64,000 bases of DNA from Lysobacter avium (GTDB taxonomy: Bacteria; Pseudomonadota; Gammaproteobacteria; Xanthomonadales; Xanthomonadaceae), in assembly GCF_015209745.1 (NCBI RefSeq), contig NZ_CP063657.1, forward strand, positions 1,674,001-1,738,000, given 5' to 3'. A program made the translations under genes and the position numbers. Below are positions 1-7,701 of the stretch, in pieces (position 1 is the stretch's first letter; each line of letters opens with the position of its first letter). The notes beneath the pieces are model-generated. The model made no database searches and was not told the DNA's origin. It saw only the letters and a list, made by a program, of their open reading frames with translations.

Positions 1-31
1 CGCCGTCGTATCCCTCGATCACGTAGAGCAT
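1..31 (-). CDS. YciI family protein, N-terminal fragment cut by the window edge
   Basis: Reading leftwards from an ATG at 31, only ten codons lie inside the window, giving MLYVIEGYDG. This resembles the start of the small ferredoxin-like YciI proteins (E. coli YciI begins MLYVIYAQD), which are single-domain proteins of roughly 100 residues of uncertain enzymatic role. The gene diverges from scpA across a 453-base spacer. With ten residues visible the family call is tentative; nothing can be said about the conserved His/Asp pair of the family. Confidence 0.45.
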   Translation of the reverse strand, partial: MLYVIEGYDG

Positions 32-484
32 GGTTTCATTTCCAGCCGACAAGCCAATCAACGATTGTAGGCCAACCCTTGCACGCGCCCCGCGCTCCCC
101 ACGTCCTTTCGGCGCAACGCTGGACAGCGCCCGGTGCAGCCCGTAACCTGTTCGGAACCTGAGTTGGATAAAGACGTCGCGTCCCTTACGGCCCTGCCGC
201 CGTAACGATCTTCGCGATGCCATGGCCGCGTCTGTCACAGCGGTGTTCATCCCAGATCGATTCATCTGTCAGCAAGTCCGCTTTTTACTGCTGCATGTCC
301 AACATCGCATGATCATCGTCGCAACCCGACGATGGCTGGACCGTATTCCTGCCACCGCCAGGCAGTAGTCCGGTCCTGCCCCGTCCGCTGAGGCCTTCCG
401 TGTCCAGCGCGCCCATGATCGAGCCGTGATGTTTCGACGCAACCGCAACAACGCAGCGCCACGGCCCGGAGGGGCCGGCACCGC
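32..484. other. Divergent intergenic region without a convincing gene
   Basis: This spacer separates the divergent YciI-like gene and scpA. Short open frames exist on the minus strand (about 269-590), but they run antisense into scpA, have no recognisable protein features and look like high-GC shadows. No clear sigma70 -35/-10 pair or terminator was found. A purine-rich Shine-Dalgarno (ggagggg, 468-474) sits 10 bases before the scpA ATG. The region presumably holds the promoters of both genes. Confidence 0.5.
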
Positions 485-1420
485 ATGACAAACGTTTCCG
501 CGCCCGTCGCGACCGATGACAACCAGCAAACACCGCTACCGGACGGGGAGATCCAGGCACGGGTGTCGCCGCGACAGCAGGAAATGCCACTGGCGATGGT
601 GCACGGGCAACCGGTGCTGCAGATTCCGCAGGACCTCTATATTCCGCCCGATGCTCTGGAAATCATCCTGGATGCATTCGAAGGCCCGCTGGACCTGCTG
701 CTCTACCTGATCCGCCGGCAGAATCTGGAAATCCTCGACATCCCGGTCGCGGAGATAACCCGCCAGTACGTTGATTACATCCAGGCCATGCACCACCTGC
801 GCTTCGAACTGGCAGCCGAATACCTGGTGATGGCCGCGATCCTGGCCGAGATCAAGTCGCGGATGCTGCTGCCGCGGGCGGTGTCGGAAGAGGACGACGA
901 GGAGGATCCGCGGGCGGAGCTGGTGCGTCGATTGCAGGAGTACGAACGCTTCAAGAAGGCCGCGCAGGATATCGATGGGCTGCCCCGACAGGATCGCGAT
1001 ACCGTTCCCGCCCAGGCGTTTGTACCGGATCGCGCAGCCGTGCGTTTGCCGCCCGAGGTCGATCTGCGCGAGATGCTGCTGGCGCTGCATGATGTGTTCA
1101 AGCGTGCCGAGCTGTATACCCAGCACGCGATCAAGCGCGATGCCCTCAGTGTCCGCCAGCGCATGGGCGAACTGCTGGCCCGGCTCGATGACGGCGAGTT
1201 CCACCGCTTCGAGTCCCTGTTCGAGGCCAGCGAAGGGCGGATTGGGGTGGTGGTGAGCTTCCTGGGCATCCTCACCCTGGCCAAGGAACAACTGGTGGAC
1301 ATCGTGCAGGAGGCGCCGCTGGCACCGATCTACATCAAGTCACTGGCCATTGGCACCGCGCCCGAAGAGATCCAGCTCAGCAGCGAATTCGACGACGCTG
1401 CCAACGACGACGCGCCCTGA
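485..1420 (+). CDS. scpA: Segregation and condensation protein A (kleisin ScpA)
   Basis: ScpA is the kleisin subunit that bridges SMC heads together with ScpB and organises the chromosome for segregation. The 311-residue product has the family signature AFEGPLDLLLYLI at about residues 64-76, followed by LEILDIPVAEITRQYVDYI. An acidic stretch (EEDDEEDP) lies near residue 140 and a winged-helix-like C-terminal part contacts the SMC head. Residues 1-58 form a polar, probably disordered extension before the kleisin core. The ATG at 485 has a good Shine-Dalgarno 10 bases upstream. It is followed 33 bases later by scpB, as in most bacteria. No smc gene is in the window. Confidence 0.95.
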   Translation: MTNVSAPVATDDNQQTPLPDGEIQARVSPRQQEMPLAMVHGQPVLQIPQDLYIPPDALEIILDAFEGPLDLLLYLIRRQNLEILDIPVAEITRQYVDYIQAMHHLRFELAAEYLVMAAILAEIKSRMLLPRAVSEEDDEEDPRAELVRRLQEYERFKKAAQDIDGLPRQDRDTVPAQAFVPDRAAVRLPPEVDLREMLLALHDVFKRAELYTQHAIKRDALSVRQRMGELLARLDDGEFHRFESLFEASEGRIGVVVSFLGILTLAKEQLVDIVQEAPLAPIYIKSLAIGTAPEEIQLSSEFDDAANDDAP

Positions 1421-1453
1421 GCGCACCGCACCAACCACACAACGACACGCTGC

Positions 1454-2236
1454 ATGGACCAGACCCTGACCAAACGCATCATCGAAGCCATCCTGCTGGC
1501 CGCCCACCAGCCGGTGAGCGCTGCCCAACTGGGCGATTTGCTCGCCGGCGACGACGAGCAGCCGATGGCGGCCGGCGACGTTGCGCGGGCGCTGCAGGCC
1601 CTGCAGGATGACTGCGAAGGACGCGGCGTCGAACTGGTGGAGCTGGCATCGGGATACCGCTACCAGGTCCGCGCCGACGTGCATCCCTTCGTCGCCCGGC
1701 TGTGGACCGAACGCCAGACGCGCTACACCCGCGCCACCCTGGAAACGCTGGCGCTCATTGCCTACCGCCAGCCGATCACCCGCGGCGAGATCGAGCAGGT
1801 ACGCGGCGTGTCGGTCAGCAGCAACATCATCCGTTCGCTGGAGGAGCGCGAGTGGATCCGCGTGGTCGGGCACCGCGATGTGCCGGGCAAGCCCGCGCTG
1901 CTGGGCACGACCCGCACGTTCCTCGACTATTTCGGCCTGAAACGCCTGGATGAACTGCCGCCATTGGCGGAACTGGGGGAAATCGGCGAGCTGGAACCGC
2001 AACTGCAGTTCGAGCCTCGCGATGCCCCTGAGACACCCGGATCCATCGCTGCCGGTGGCATTGCCACCGACCCGGTGCTGGACCAGAACGATGCCGACGC
2101 CGTCGACGTTCCCGCACGGGAACAGCCGGCCGACGATTCCAACACCGCGGACGACGCCATCGAGACGATGGAACGCCACGGATCACTCGAAGATGACGAT
2201 GCCGAAGAGCCTCGTCGGAGTTACCCAAATGACTGA
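1454..2236 (+). CDS. scpB: Segregation and condensation protein B (ScpB)
   Basis: ScpB is the winged-helix (Kite) dimer that binds the ScpA kleisin linker in the SMC-ScpAB complex. The 260-residue product opens with a typical first winged helix (LTKRIIEAILLAAHQPVS) and carries the conserved second helix segment (TLETLALIAYRQPITRGEIE). The core resembles the family up to about residue 180. The last 70 or so residues are an acidic, low-complexity tail rich in Asp, Glu, Ala and Pro. Its 3' end overlaps the rluB start by 8 bases (shared ATGACTGA), which suggests translational coupling. Confidence 0.95.
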   Translation: MDQTLTKRIIEAILLAAHQPVSAAQLGDLLAGDDEQPMAAGDVARALQALQDDCEGRGVELVELASGYRYQVRADVHPFVARLWTERQTRYTRATLETLALIAYRQPITRGEIEQVRGVSVSSNIIRSLEEREWIRVVGHRDVPGKPALLGTTRTFLDYFGLKRLDELPPLAELGEIGELEPQLQFEPRDAPETPGSIAAGGIATDPVLDQNDADAVDVPAREQPADDSNTADDAIETMERHGSLEDDDAEEPRRSYPND

Positions 2237-3749
2237 AGAAACACGCAGCAAGCTTTCCCTCAAGCACGGCAAGGACGACGCCGGCACCGCGACGCCGCGC
2301 ATGCAGGAACGCCTGCACAAGGTCCTGGCCCAGGCCGGGCTGGGCTCGCGCCGGGCGCTGGAGCAGCGCATCGCCGACGGCCTGGTCAAGGTCAATGGCG
2401 AGGTGGCCCAGGTCGGCGTCTCCATTGGCAGCGGGGACAAGGTGGAACTGGATGGCCGGCAATTCGTCGCCAGCGCCCTGACCGAGCCGTCCCGCGTACT
2501 CATGTACAACAAGCCCGAGGGCGAGGTCACCACGCGGGAGGATCCCGAGGGTCGCCCGACCATTTTCGACGCCCTGCCCGCCCTTAAAGGCGCGCGCTGG
2601 ATCGCCGTGGGCCGCCTGGACATCAACACCACCGGCCTGCTGATGCTGACCACCGACGGTGAGTTGGCCAACACCCTGATGCACCCCTCGCACGAAGTGT
2701 CGCGGGAGTACGTCTGCCGGGTGCGCGCACCCGAAGGCGAAGACCGCGTGGAGGATGCGGTCGTGGACCGGCTCAAGCGCGGTGTTGCCCTGGAGGACGG
2801 CCCGGCCAGGTTCGACGACGTCGAGCGCATCGGCGGAGCGGACTCGCACGACTGGTTCCGGGTGGTGGTCAAGGAAGGCCGTAACCGCGAAGTGCGCCGG
2901 TTGTGGGAGTCCCAGGGATGCCAGGTCAGCCGCCTGAAGCGCATCAAGTACGGCTCGGTAGACCTGCCGCGCGAACTGCTCCGCGGCCAGTCGATGGAGA
3001 TGGCGACGGAGCGGGTGGACGCCCTGCGCAAGGAGCTGGGCCTGGAAGACGGCACGCCGTCCGCGCTGACCCTGCAGCCGGTGATCGGCCAGCGCAAGGC
3101 CGCCCGCTCCACCATCAACCTGACCGGTCGGGCGCAGAGCCCGGGCTATGTCGGTGGCCACGTCACCAGCGCTGATGAGGGGCGCGAACTGCGCCGCTTC
3201 GACAACGTGCGCGAGGATCGCGGCCGCGGCCGCGGTGCCCCCAAGCGCCACGGCGGGCTGACTGTGAGCGGCGAGGCCGCCGCCAAGCAGTCACAGAGGC
3301 CGTACAAACAGCGTGCGCCCAAGGGACAGCAGCCGCTGCCCGACGGCAACCCGGCGGCGTTCCGCACCTGGTACGTGCCCGATGGCGTCAACACCGGCCC
3401 CAGCGGGCACCGCAACGCCGACAGCCGTGGACCGAAAAAGCCCTACGGCAACAAGCCGGCCGGGGGTTACAAGGGCCGGGCGTCTGCGGGCGGCCAGGCG
3501 CGTGGACCGCGCCCGCCCTACGGGCATCCCGACGGTGCACCCAGCTTTCCGTCGGACCACGCCAACCCGGGCGGCTTCAATCCCTACGGCGACAAGCCGC
3601 GCGGACCCGGCGGCAACCGTCCGGCCGGCAAGTCCGGCGCCGGCAAACCGGCCGGTCGTCGCGCCGGTCCCGGTGGCCCGCGACCCGGCGGTCCGCGGGG
3701 CGGCGGCCGTCCCGGCAGTGGCCGGGGTGGGTCGCGCAGCGGCAGCTGA
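2229..3749 (+). CDS. rluB: 23S rRNA pseudouridine(2605) synthase with a long disordered tail
   Basis: RluB-type enzymes isomerise U2605 of 23S rRNA to pseudouridine. The ATG at 2229 lies inside the end of scpB, and the same frame is open upstream without a credible start. The 506-residue product has an S4 RNA-binding domain at about residues 26-75, then the RsuA/RluB/E/F catalytic domain with GRLDINTTGLLMLTTDGEL, where D131 is the catalytic aspartate. From about residue 310 to the end the protein is a Gly/Pro/Arg/Lys-rich, probably disordered and basic tail, likely RNA-binding, which makes it much longer than E. coli RluB (291 residues). A terminator follows directly. Confidence 0.93.
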   Translation: MTEETRSKLSLKHGKDDAGTATPRMQERLHKVLAQAGLGSRRALEQRIADGLVKVNGEVAQVGVSIGSGDKVELDGRQFVASALTEPSRVLMYNKPEGEVTTREDPEGRPTIFDALPALKGARWIAVGRLDINTTGLLMLTTDGELANTLMHPSHEVSREYVCRVRAPEGEDRVEDAVVDRLKRGVALEDGPARFDDVERIGGADSHDWFRVVVKEGRNREVRRLWESQGCQVSRLKRIKYGSVDLPRELLRGQSMEMATERVDALRKELGLEDGTPSALTLQPVIGQRKAARSTINLTGRAQSPGYVGGHVTSADEGRELRRFDNVREDRGRGRGAPKRHGGLTVSGEAAAKQSQRPYKQRAPKGQQPLPDGNPAAFRTWYVPDGVNTGPSGHRNADSRGPKKPYGNKPAGGYKGRASAGGQARGPRPPYGHPDGAPSFPSDHANPGGFNPYGDKPRGPGGNRPAGKSGAGKPAGRRAGPGGPRPGGPRGGGRPGSGRGGSRSGS

Positions 3750-3773
3750 GTTGCCGGAACGTTGACAGAAAAA

Positions 3774-3797
3774 GGCACCCTGACGGGTGCCTTTTTT
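3774..3797 (+). terminator. Rho-independent terminator of scpA-scpB-rluB
   Basis: A 7-bp GC-rich stem (ggcaccc / gggtgcc) with a TGAC tetraloop is followed by six T residues, 25 bases after the rluB stop codon. It ends the three-gene plus-strand transcript before the convergent vWA gene. Confidence 0.9.
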
Positions 3798-3836
3798 GTT
3801 CCCTGATCGGCCGTCTCTGGAGACGGGTGTCAGCCG

Positions 3837-5612
3837 TTACGGAGCAGCAGTCACAGTGACTGGCTTGCTCGCAAGAATCCTGTGGGTCTGATTTTGGACA
3901 TAGCGCAGTTCGTATGTACCGGGGTCGTCTGGCAGAGTCAGTTCCAGCGGGGATCCTCGCGACGTCCGCTGATAGCCCACTTCACTACGGCCCGCCGAGC
4001 CAACTTTCGCTATCGAGACGTAGTCATTGGCATAGTCGGGGCCGGTCCAGGAGACCTTGATCCTGGTTCCCGAAACTCCTGAATCCGGGGCGTCCAACGT
4101 CGCGCTGACCTTGGTGGTTTCAATGGGTTGGCTGGCGAGAATCTTGTGCGACTGGGACTGGACGTAGCGCACCTCATAAGGACCCGGCTCGGCGGGCATC
4201 AGCAGCTTCAGTGGATTCCCTGCCGAAGTGCGCGTGTAGTTCACCTCGGACCTCCCGGCAGAGCCGACCTTCGCTACGGAAATGTAGTCATTCGCATAGT
4301 CCGGTCCGGTCCATGCAACGCGCAGGGTCGAACCCGCCGGTGCCTTCGCGGGAACCTCCACGCTGGCGCCAACCTCAGTTACGTCAATGCTCTCGCGCGT
4401 GAGCACGTCATGGTTCTTGGCACTCACATAGCGAACCTCGTATGTGCCGGCAGTAGGCGGCATCAACAACTGCAGCGGGTTGCCGTCTTTGGTACGGGTG
4501 TAGTTGGCATGTTTGCTGTTGCCCGCATCGGCGGGGCCGACGGAAATGTAGTCATTACCCTCGCCCGGCCCCGTCCAGATGACGCGGACCTTCGAACCCG
4601 CGGCGGCGGTAGCAGGCACCTTCAGCGTGGCCTTGAGCTCGACCACGAGGGGCAAGCTAAGGCTTGCACGGTCACCCGTGAGTTTGATCTCGCCCTCTGC
4701 GGTCGCACCATCCGATCCGCGGACAACCGATACGTCATGCACGCCGCGCGGAAGTTCTACCTCGAGCTTGCCGGTTGCGTCGGACTCATGCAGAACCTCA
4801 CCGGTCGCACCATGGCGAACGGTCCACACCAGATCCTGCCTGATCACCGGCCCACCTTGCTGGTCGGTCGCCTCCAGACTTGCCTTGCCAGTCGGTATTG
4901 CCGCGGGCTCGGGGGCGGGCGCAGGCTCGGCTTTTGCCGGCGCGGGTTCCGCCGTTTTTGACTTCTTGGATGGCGCGACACTGATTTGCGCCAAGGCGTC
5001 CTTCAACTCCTTGGCGTCATCGGCGACGAAGAAACGGCCTCCGGTCGCATCGGCCATGCACTTCAGCTCGCCCTTCGCCCCGGCCTCTTCTTCGCCCAAG
5101 CCAAAGCCCACCGTATGCACGGTCAGACCAATGCCCATCGTCGCCAGCTTTTCGGCGGCCGCACACGGATCTGCGTTACAGGTTTCCTGACCGTCAGACA
5201 CCAGAATGACGGTGGCTTCGTTCTCGGTGAATTTCAGGGCCTCGGCGGCCTGCTGCACCGCAGCGGTCATCGGCGTTTTGCCGACGGGGTTCATGCCAGC
5301 GATGGCCTTGGCGATGGCGGCGCGGTCGCCACCGACCGGCACTAGCGTCTGGATGTCCTTGCAGTCGCCCTTGCGGCGATGGCCGTAGGCAACGAGACCA
5401 AGCCTGCGCTCGGGCGGCAGGTCGTCCAGCAATTCCTTCACCACGTCGCGCGCGATGGTGATCTTGGGCACTCCGTCTATCTGGCCCCACATGGATCCGG
5501 ACGCGTCGAACACCAGGATCGTGTCGCCAGCAGCGGACGTGTCCTGGGCGAGTGCGGGCAAGCTCAGGCCGGTCAGCCCGAGCAGCAGTCCCATTGCGAT
5601 AGGTCGAAGCAT
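3837..5612 (-). CDS. Exported von Willebrand factor A domain protein with three C-terminal repeats
   Basis: The 591-residue product starts with a Sec signal peptide (cleavage near ALAQ, residue 23). A vWA domain covers about residues 30-215 and has an intact MIDAS motif DASGSMWG (D36, S38, S40). It is followed by an Ala/Pro/Glu linker (about 216-240) and a beta-rich segment (about 245-325). The C-terminus is three tandem repeats of about 88 residues (328-415, 416-503, 504-591), each with a WTGP...NDY(I/V)S motif and a YE(V/L)RYV motif. The intact MIDAS suggests metal-dependent ligand or protein binding in the periplasm or at the surface. No operon partner is obvious. The specific function is unknown. 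Confidence 0.85.
   Translation of the reverse strand: MLRPIAMGLLLGLTGLSLPALAQDTSAAGDTILVFDASGSMWGQIDGVPKITIARDVVKELLDDLPPERRLGLVAYGHRRKGDCKDIQTLVPVGGDRAAIAKAIAGMNPVGKTPMTAAVQQAAEALKFTENEATVILVSDGQETCNADPCAAAEKLATMGIGLTVHTVGFGLGEEEAGAKGELKCMADATGGRFFVADDAKELKDALAQISVAPSKKSKTAEPAPAKAEPAPAPEPAAIPTGKASLEATDQQGGPVIRQDLVWTVRHGATGEVLHESDATGKLEVELPRGVHDVSVVRGSDGATAEGEIKLTGDRASLSLPLVVELKATLKVPATAAAGSKVRVIWTGPGEGNDYISVGPADAGNSKHANYTRTKDGNPLQLLMPPTAGTYEVRYVSAKNHDVLTRESIDVTEVGASVEVPAKAPAGSTLRVAWTGPDYANDYISVAKVGSAGRSEVNYTRTSAGNPLKLLMPAEPGPYEVRYVQSQSHKILASQPIETTKVSATLDAPDSGVSGTRIKVSWTGPDYANDYVSIAKVGSAGRSEVGYQRTSRGSPLELTLPDDPGTYELRYVQNQTHRILASKPVTVTAAP
3840..4631 (-). repeat. Triplicated 264-base coding repeat in the vWA gene
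   Basis: The last 264 codons of the vWA gene encode three consecutive units of 88 residues. Units 2 and 3 are most alike (both contain WTGPDYANDY and AKVGSAGRSEV), while unit 1 is more diverged (WTGPGEGNDYISV). This indicates internal duplication, with the two distal units being the more recent copies. Confidence 0.8.
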
Positions 5613-5690
5613 GGCTATTCCTTTTGTTGCGAATGCGGTTAATTCCGCGGCGGTACAGGACGCGCCGCCAACGGCTGATGGTCGTGAGCC

Positions 5691-6323
5691 TTACCAGTGC
5701 CCGTAGATCGGGGCGAAGCGGCGGCTGACATGGTCCAGCTCACGCCGGGCCATATCCTCGCGGCGACGGGCGTGCCGCAAATCCTCGTCGGCACGCCGGA
5801 TGTCGGCGCGCAGCTCGCTGATTTCCCTGCGCAGGCGTTTCCGCTCATCCTCGCTCTCGGCGCGATCAAGACGCTTCTGGGCCTTGCCGATATCCTTGTC
5901 GGCCTTGCGGATCCGGTATTCAATCGAGCCCACGTCCGAACTCACGTCATCGAGGCGCTGCTTGGCGTCGTGGACGAAGCGGCCGTCGCCAAATCCGGCC
6001 AGGAAGCCGGCTTCCAGGTGGCCCGGGCACACGCCGGCGTAGTTGCGGCCGTTGGCAGCCGCAGTGAAGCCGCGATACGGCGTGCAGTAGACCTCCAGGC
6101 CACGCTCCCGCGCCTCCAGGTACGTGCGCGAGTCCACGCCCACCCCGTACGCCGCGCACGCCTGCTCATGGTTGCCCAGACGGGATGACGGATAACCGGC
6201 GACACCGTCCTCGTAGCCGATACGGGACCAGTTGCCGCTCAGGCAGTCGCCCTGGCTCACCGTTGCGCAACCGGTGTGGAGCAGTGCCAGCAAGGCGATA
6301 AGCACTGGATGTATTGCTTTCAT
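5691..6323 (-). CDS. DUF2799 domain-containing putative lipoprotein
   Basis: The 210-residue product has a hydrophobic N-terminal export signal ending in HTGC, where Cys19 could be lipidated, although the -3 position is His, so the lipobox is imperfect. The middle (about residues 25-115) matches the DUF2799 pattern, with NWSRIGYEDGVAGY, a conserved CAAYGV, YCTPYRGF and the Cys-containing GVCPGHLEAGFLAGFGDG. The last 80 residues are highly charged and predicted to form a long coiled coil rich in Lys, Arg, Asp and Glu. DUF2799 has no established biochemical role. An envelope location is inferred from the signal. Confidence 0.8.
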   Translation of the reverse strand: MKAIHPVLIALLALLHTGCATVSQGDCLSGNWSRIGYEDGVAGYPSSRLGNHEQACAAYGVGVDSRTYLEARERGLEVYCTPYRGFTAAANGRNYAGVCPGHLEAGFLAGFGDGRFVHDAKQRLDDVSSDVGSIEYRIRKADKDIGKAQKRLDRAESEDERKRLRREISELRADIRRADEDLRHARRREDMARRELDHVSRRFAPIYGHW

Positions 6324-6599
6324 TCCACTCCCCTGTCGGGCATCCCGCCCGTGTCTTCATTGGACCCTGATGCCGGAAGCTGCCACGGCACCAAAGGCGT
6401 GCGAAGGAATACGCACCCGATGCTCCCTGATACGACGTCGCCGCTTCGAACCGGACACGCCCTTTCGCATTTCCGGAGGCAACCCCGAACGTTCGTTAAT
6501 GACTATGAACAATCCCGGCCGGCGTCAGGGCCCGTTCATCGGCGTCCATCAATCGTGAAGGTGCCAACAGGGGTGTTGGCCTACGAGCGAGGGTCCAAC

Positions 6600-7682
6600 A
6601 TGAAACTTCTGTCCCGCCCGATCAACTGGACGCTGGTCCTGGCGCCGCTGCTGGTGTCCATGCTGGCACTCCCGGGCAACGCCCACAGTCGTGACAACGA
6701 TCGAACCACGCGGCAACTGGAACACCGGCAACGCGTCAGGGAGGTCGAACGCCCGCAACGCAAAGCCGAAGCGGGCGTGCCGACGCCACAGGCCCGCCGC
6801 GCTGCACCGATCGCGGTACGGACGTCGGATTCGGGCAACCGCGGGCCCGATCGCAGGCAGGCGGCAGCGCCCCAAAGGTCCGATCGCGATGCACGCGTCC
6901 GTGACGGCCGACCAGCGCGCGACGCGAGTGGCCCACGCCGGAGTGCGATGGCGGAATCGCTGGACCGGGCCCAGAGATCGCGTGCCCAGTCCGACAGCCG
7001 GCACGACCGCCAGTCCAGCCGGGACAATGGATATCAGGGTGACAATCGTGGACAGAGCTCGCGGCCGGCTCATGCCCGACCGCGCGACAGCCGCCACGAG
7101 CAGCGGATCCGCCATGATCAGCAACGGGCCGACCGCTACTACGCCGCCCAGGCGCGTCAGCGTGAAGTCGCCATGCAGCGCACACGCGCGCTGCAGCAGC
7201 AACGCCGCGCCAATCAGTACCGCTACCAGAACCAGTACAACCAGCGGCTGCGCCAGCAGCATGTCAGCTGGAATTCGGGCCGCTACAACTACTACAACGA
7301 CCCGTTCTATTCGACGCCTGCCAGCTACCGCTACCAGTTTGGCGGCCAGTGGCATTCGACCAACCGCTACGGTGCCAACCTCATGCAACAGGCCGTCGAC
7401 TATGGGTACCAGGAAGGCCTGCGGGCCGGCCAGGCGGACCGTTACGACGGCTGGCGCGCCGACTACCGGGACAATTACGCCTATCAGGACGCGGGATACG
7501 GCTACAACGGTCGCTACATTTCACCGGGCGAATACCAGCACTACTTCCGCCAGGGCTTCCAGCGCGGATACCAGGACGGCTATGGCAACCGCTATGACTA
7601 CGGCTACCGCCGCAGCGACGGCAGCGTAGCGATCATCGCTGCGGTACTGGCGACCATTGTCGGCCTGCAGGTGTTGAATTGA
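6600..7682 (+). CDS. Arg/Gln/Tyr-rich exported protein of unknown function
   Basis: Not recognised as a characterised family. The open frame extends further upstream, but the ATG at 6600 is preceded by a good Shine-Dalgarno (gaggg) and begins a signal peptide (hydrophobic core about residues 10-27, ending near GNAHS). The 360-residue product is extremely basic, with long Arg/Asp/Gln/Ser-rich low-complexity sequence to about residue 220. A Tyr/Gly-rich section follows with repeated YGYQEGLRAGQADRY- and GFQRGYQDGYGNRY-like motifs, then a short hydrophobic C-terminus. Composition suggests a disordered, nucleic-acid- or polysaccharide-sticking envelope protein; this is inference. Confidence 0.7.
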   Translation: MKLLSRPINWTLVLAPLLVSMLALPGNAHSRDNDRTTRQLEHRQRVREVERPQRKAEAGVPTPQARRAAPIAVRTSDSGNRGPDRRQAAAPQRSDRDARVRDGRPARDASGPRRSAMAESLDRAQRSRAQSDSRHDRQSSRDNGYQGDNRGQSSRPAHARPRDSRHEQRIRHDQQRADRYYAAQARQREVAMQRTRALQQQRRANQYRYQNQYNQRLRQQHVSWNSGRYNYYNDPFYSTPASYRYQFGGQWHSTNRYGANLMQQAVDYGYQEGLRAGQADRYDGWRADYRDNYAYQDAGYGYNGRYISPGEYQHYFRQGFQRGYQDGYGNRYDYGYRRSDGSVAIIAAVLATIVGLQVLN

Positions 7683-7701
7683 CGGACGTTGGCCCCGCCA
7701 T

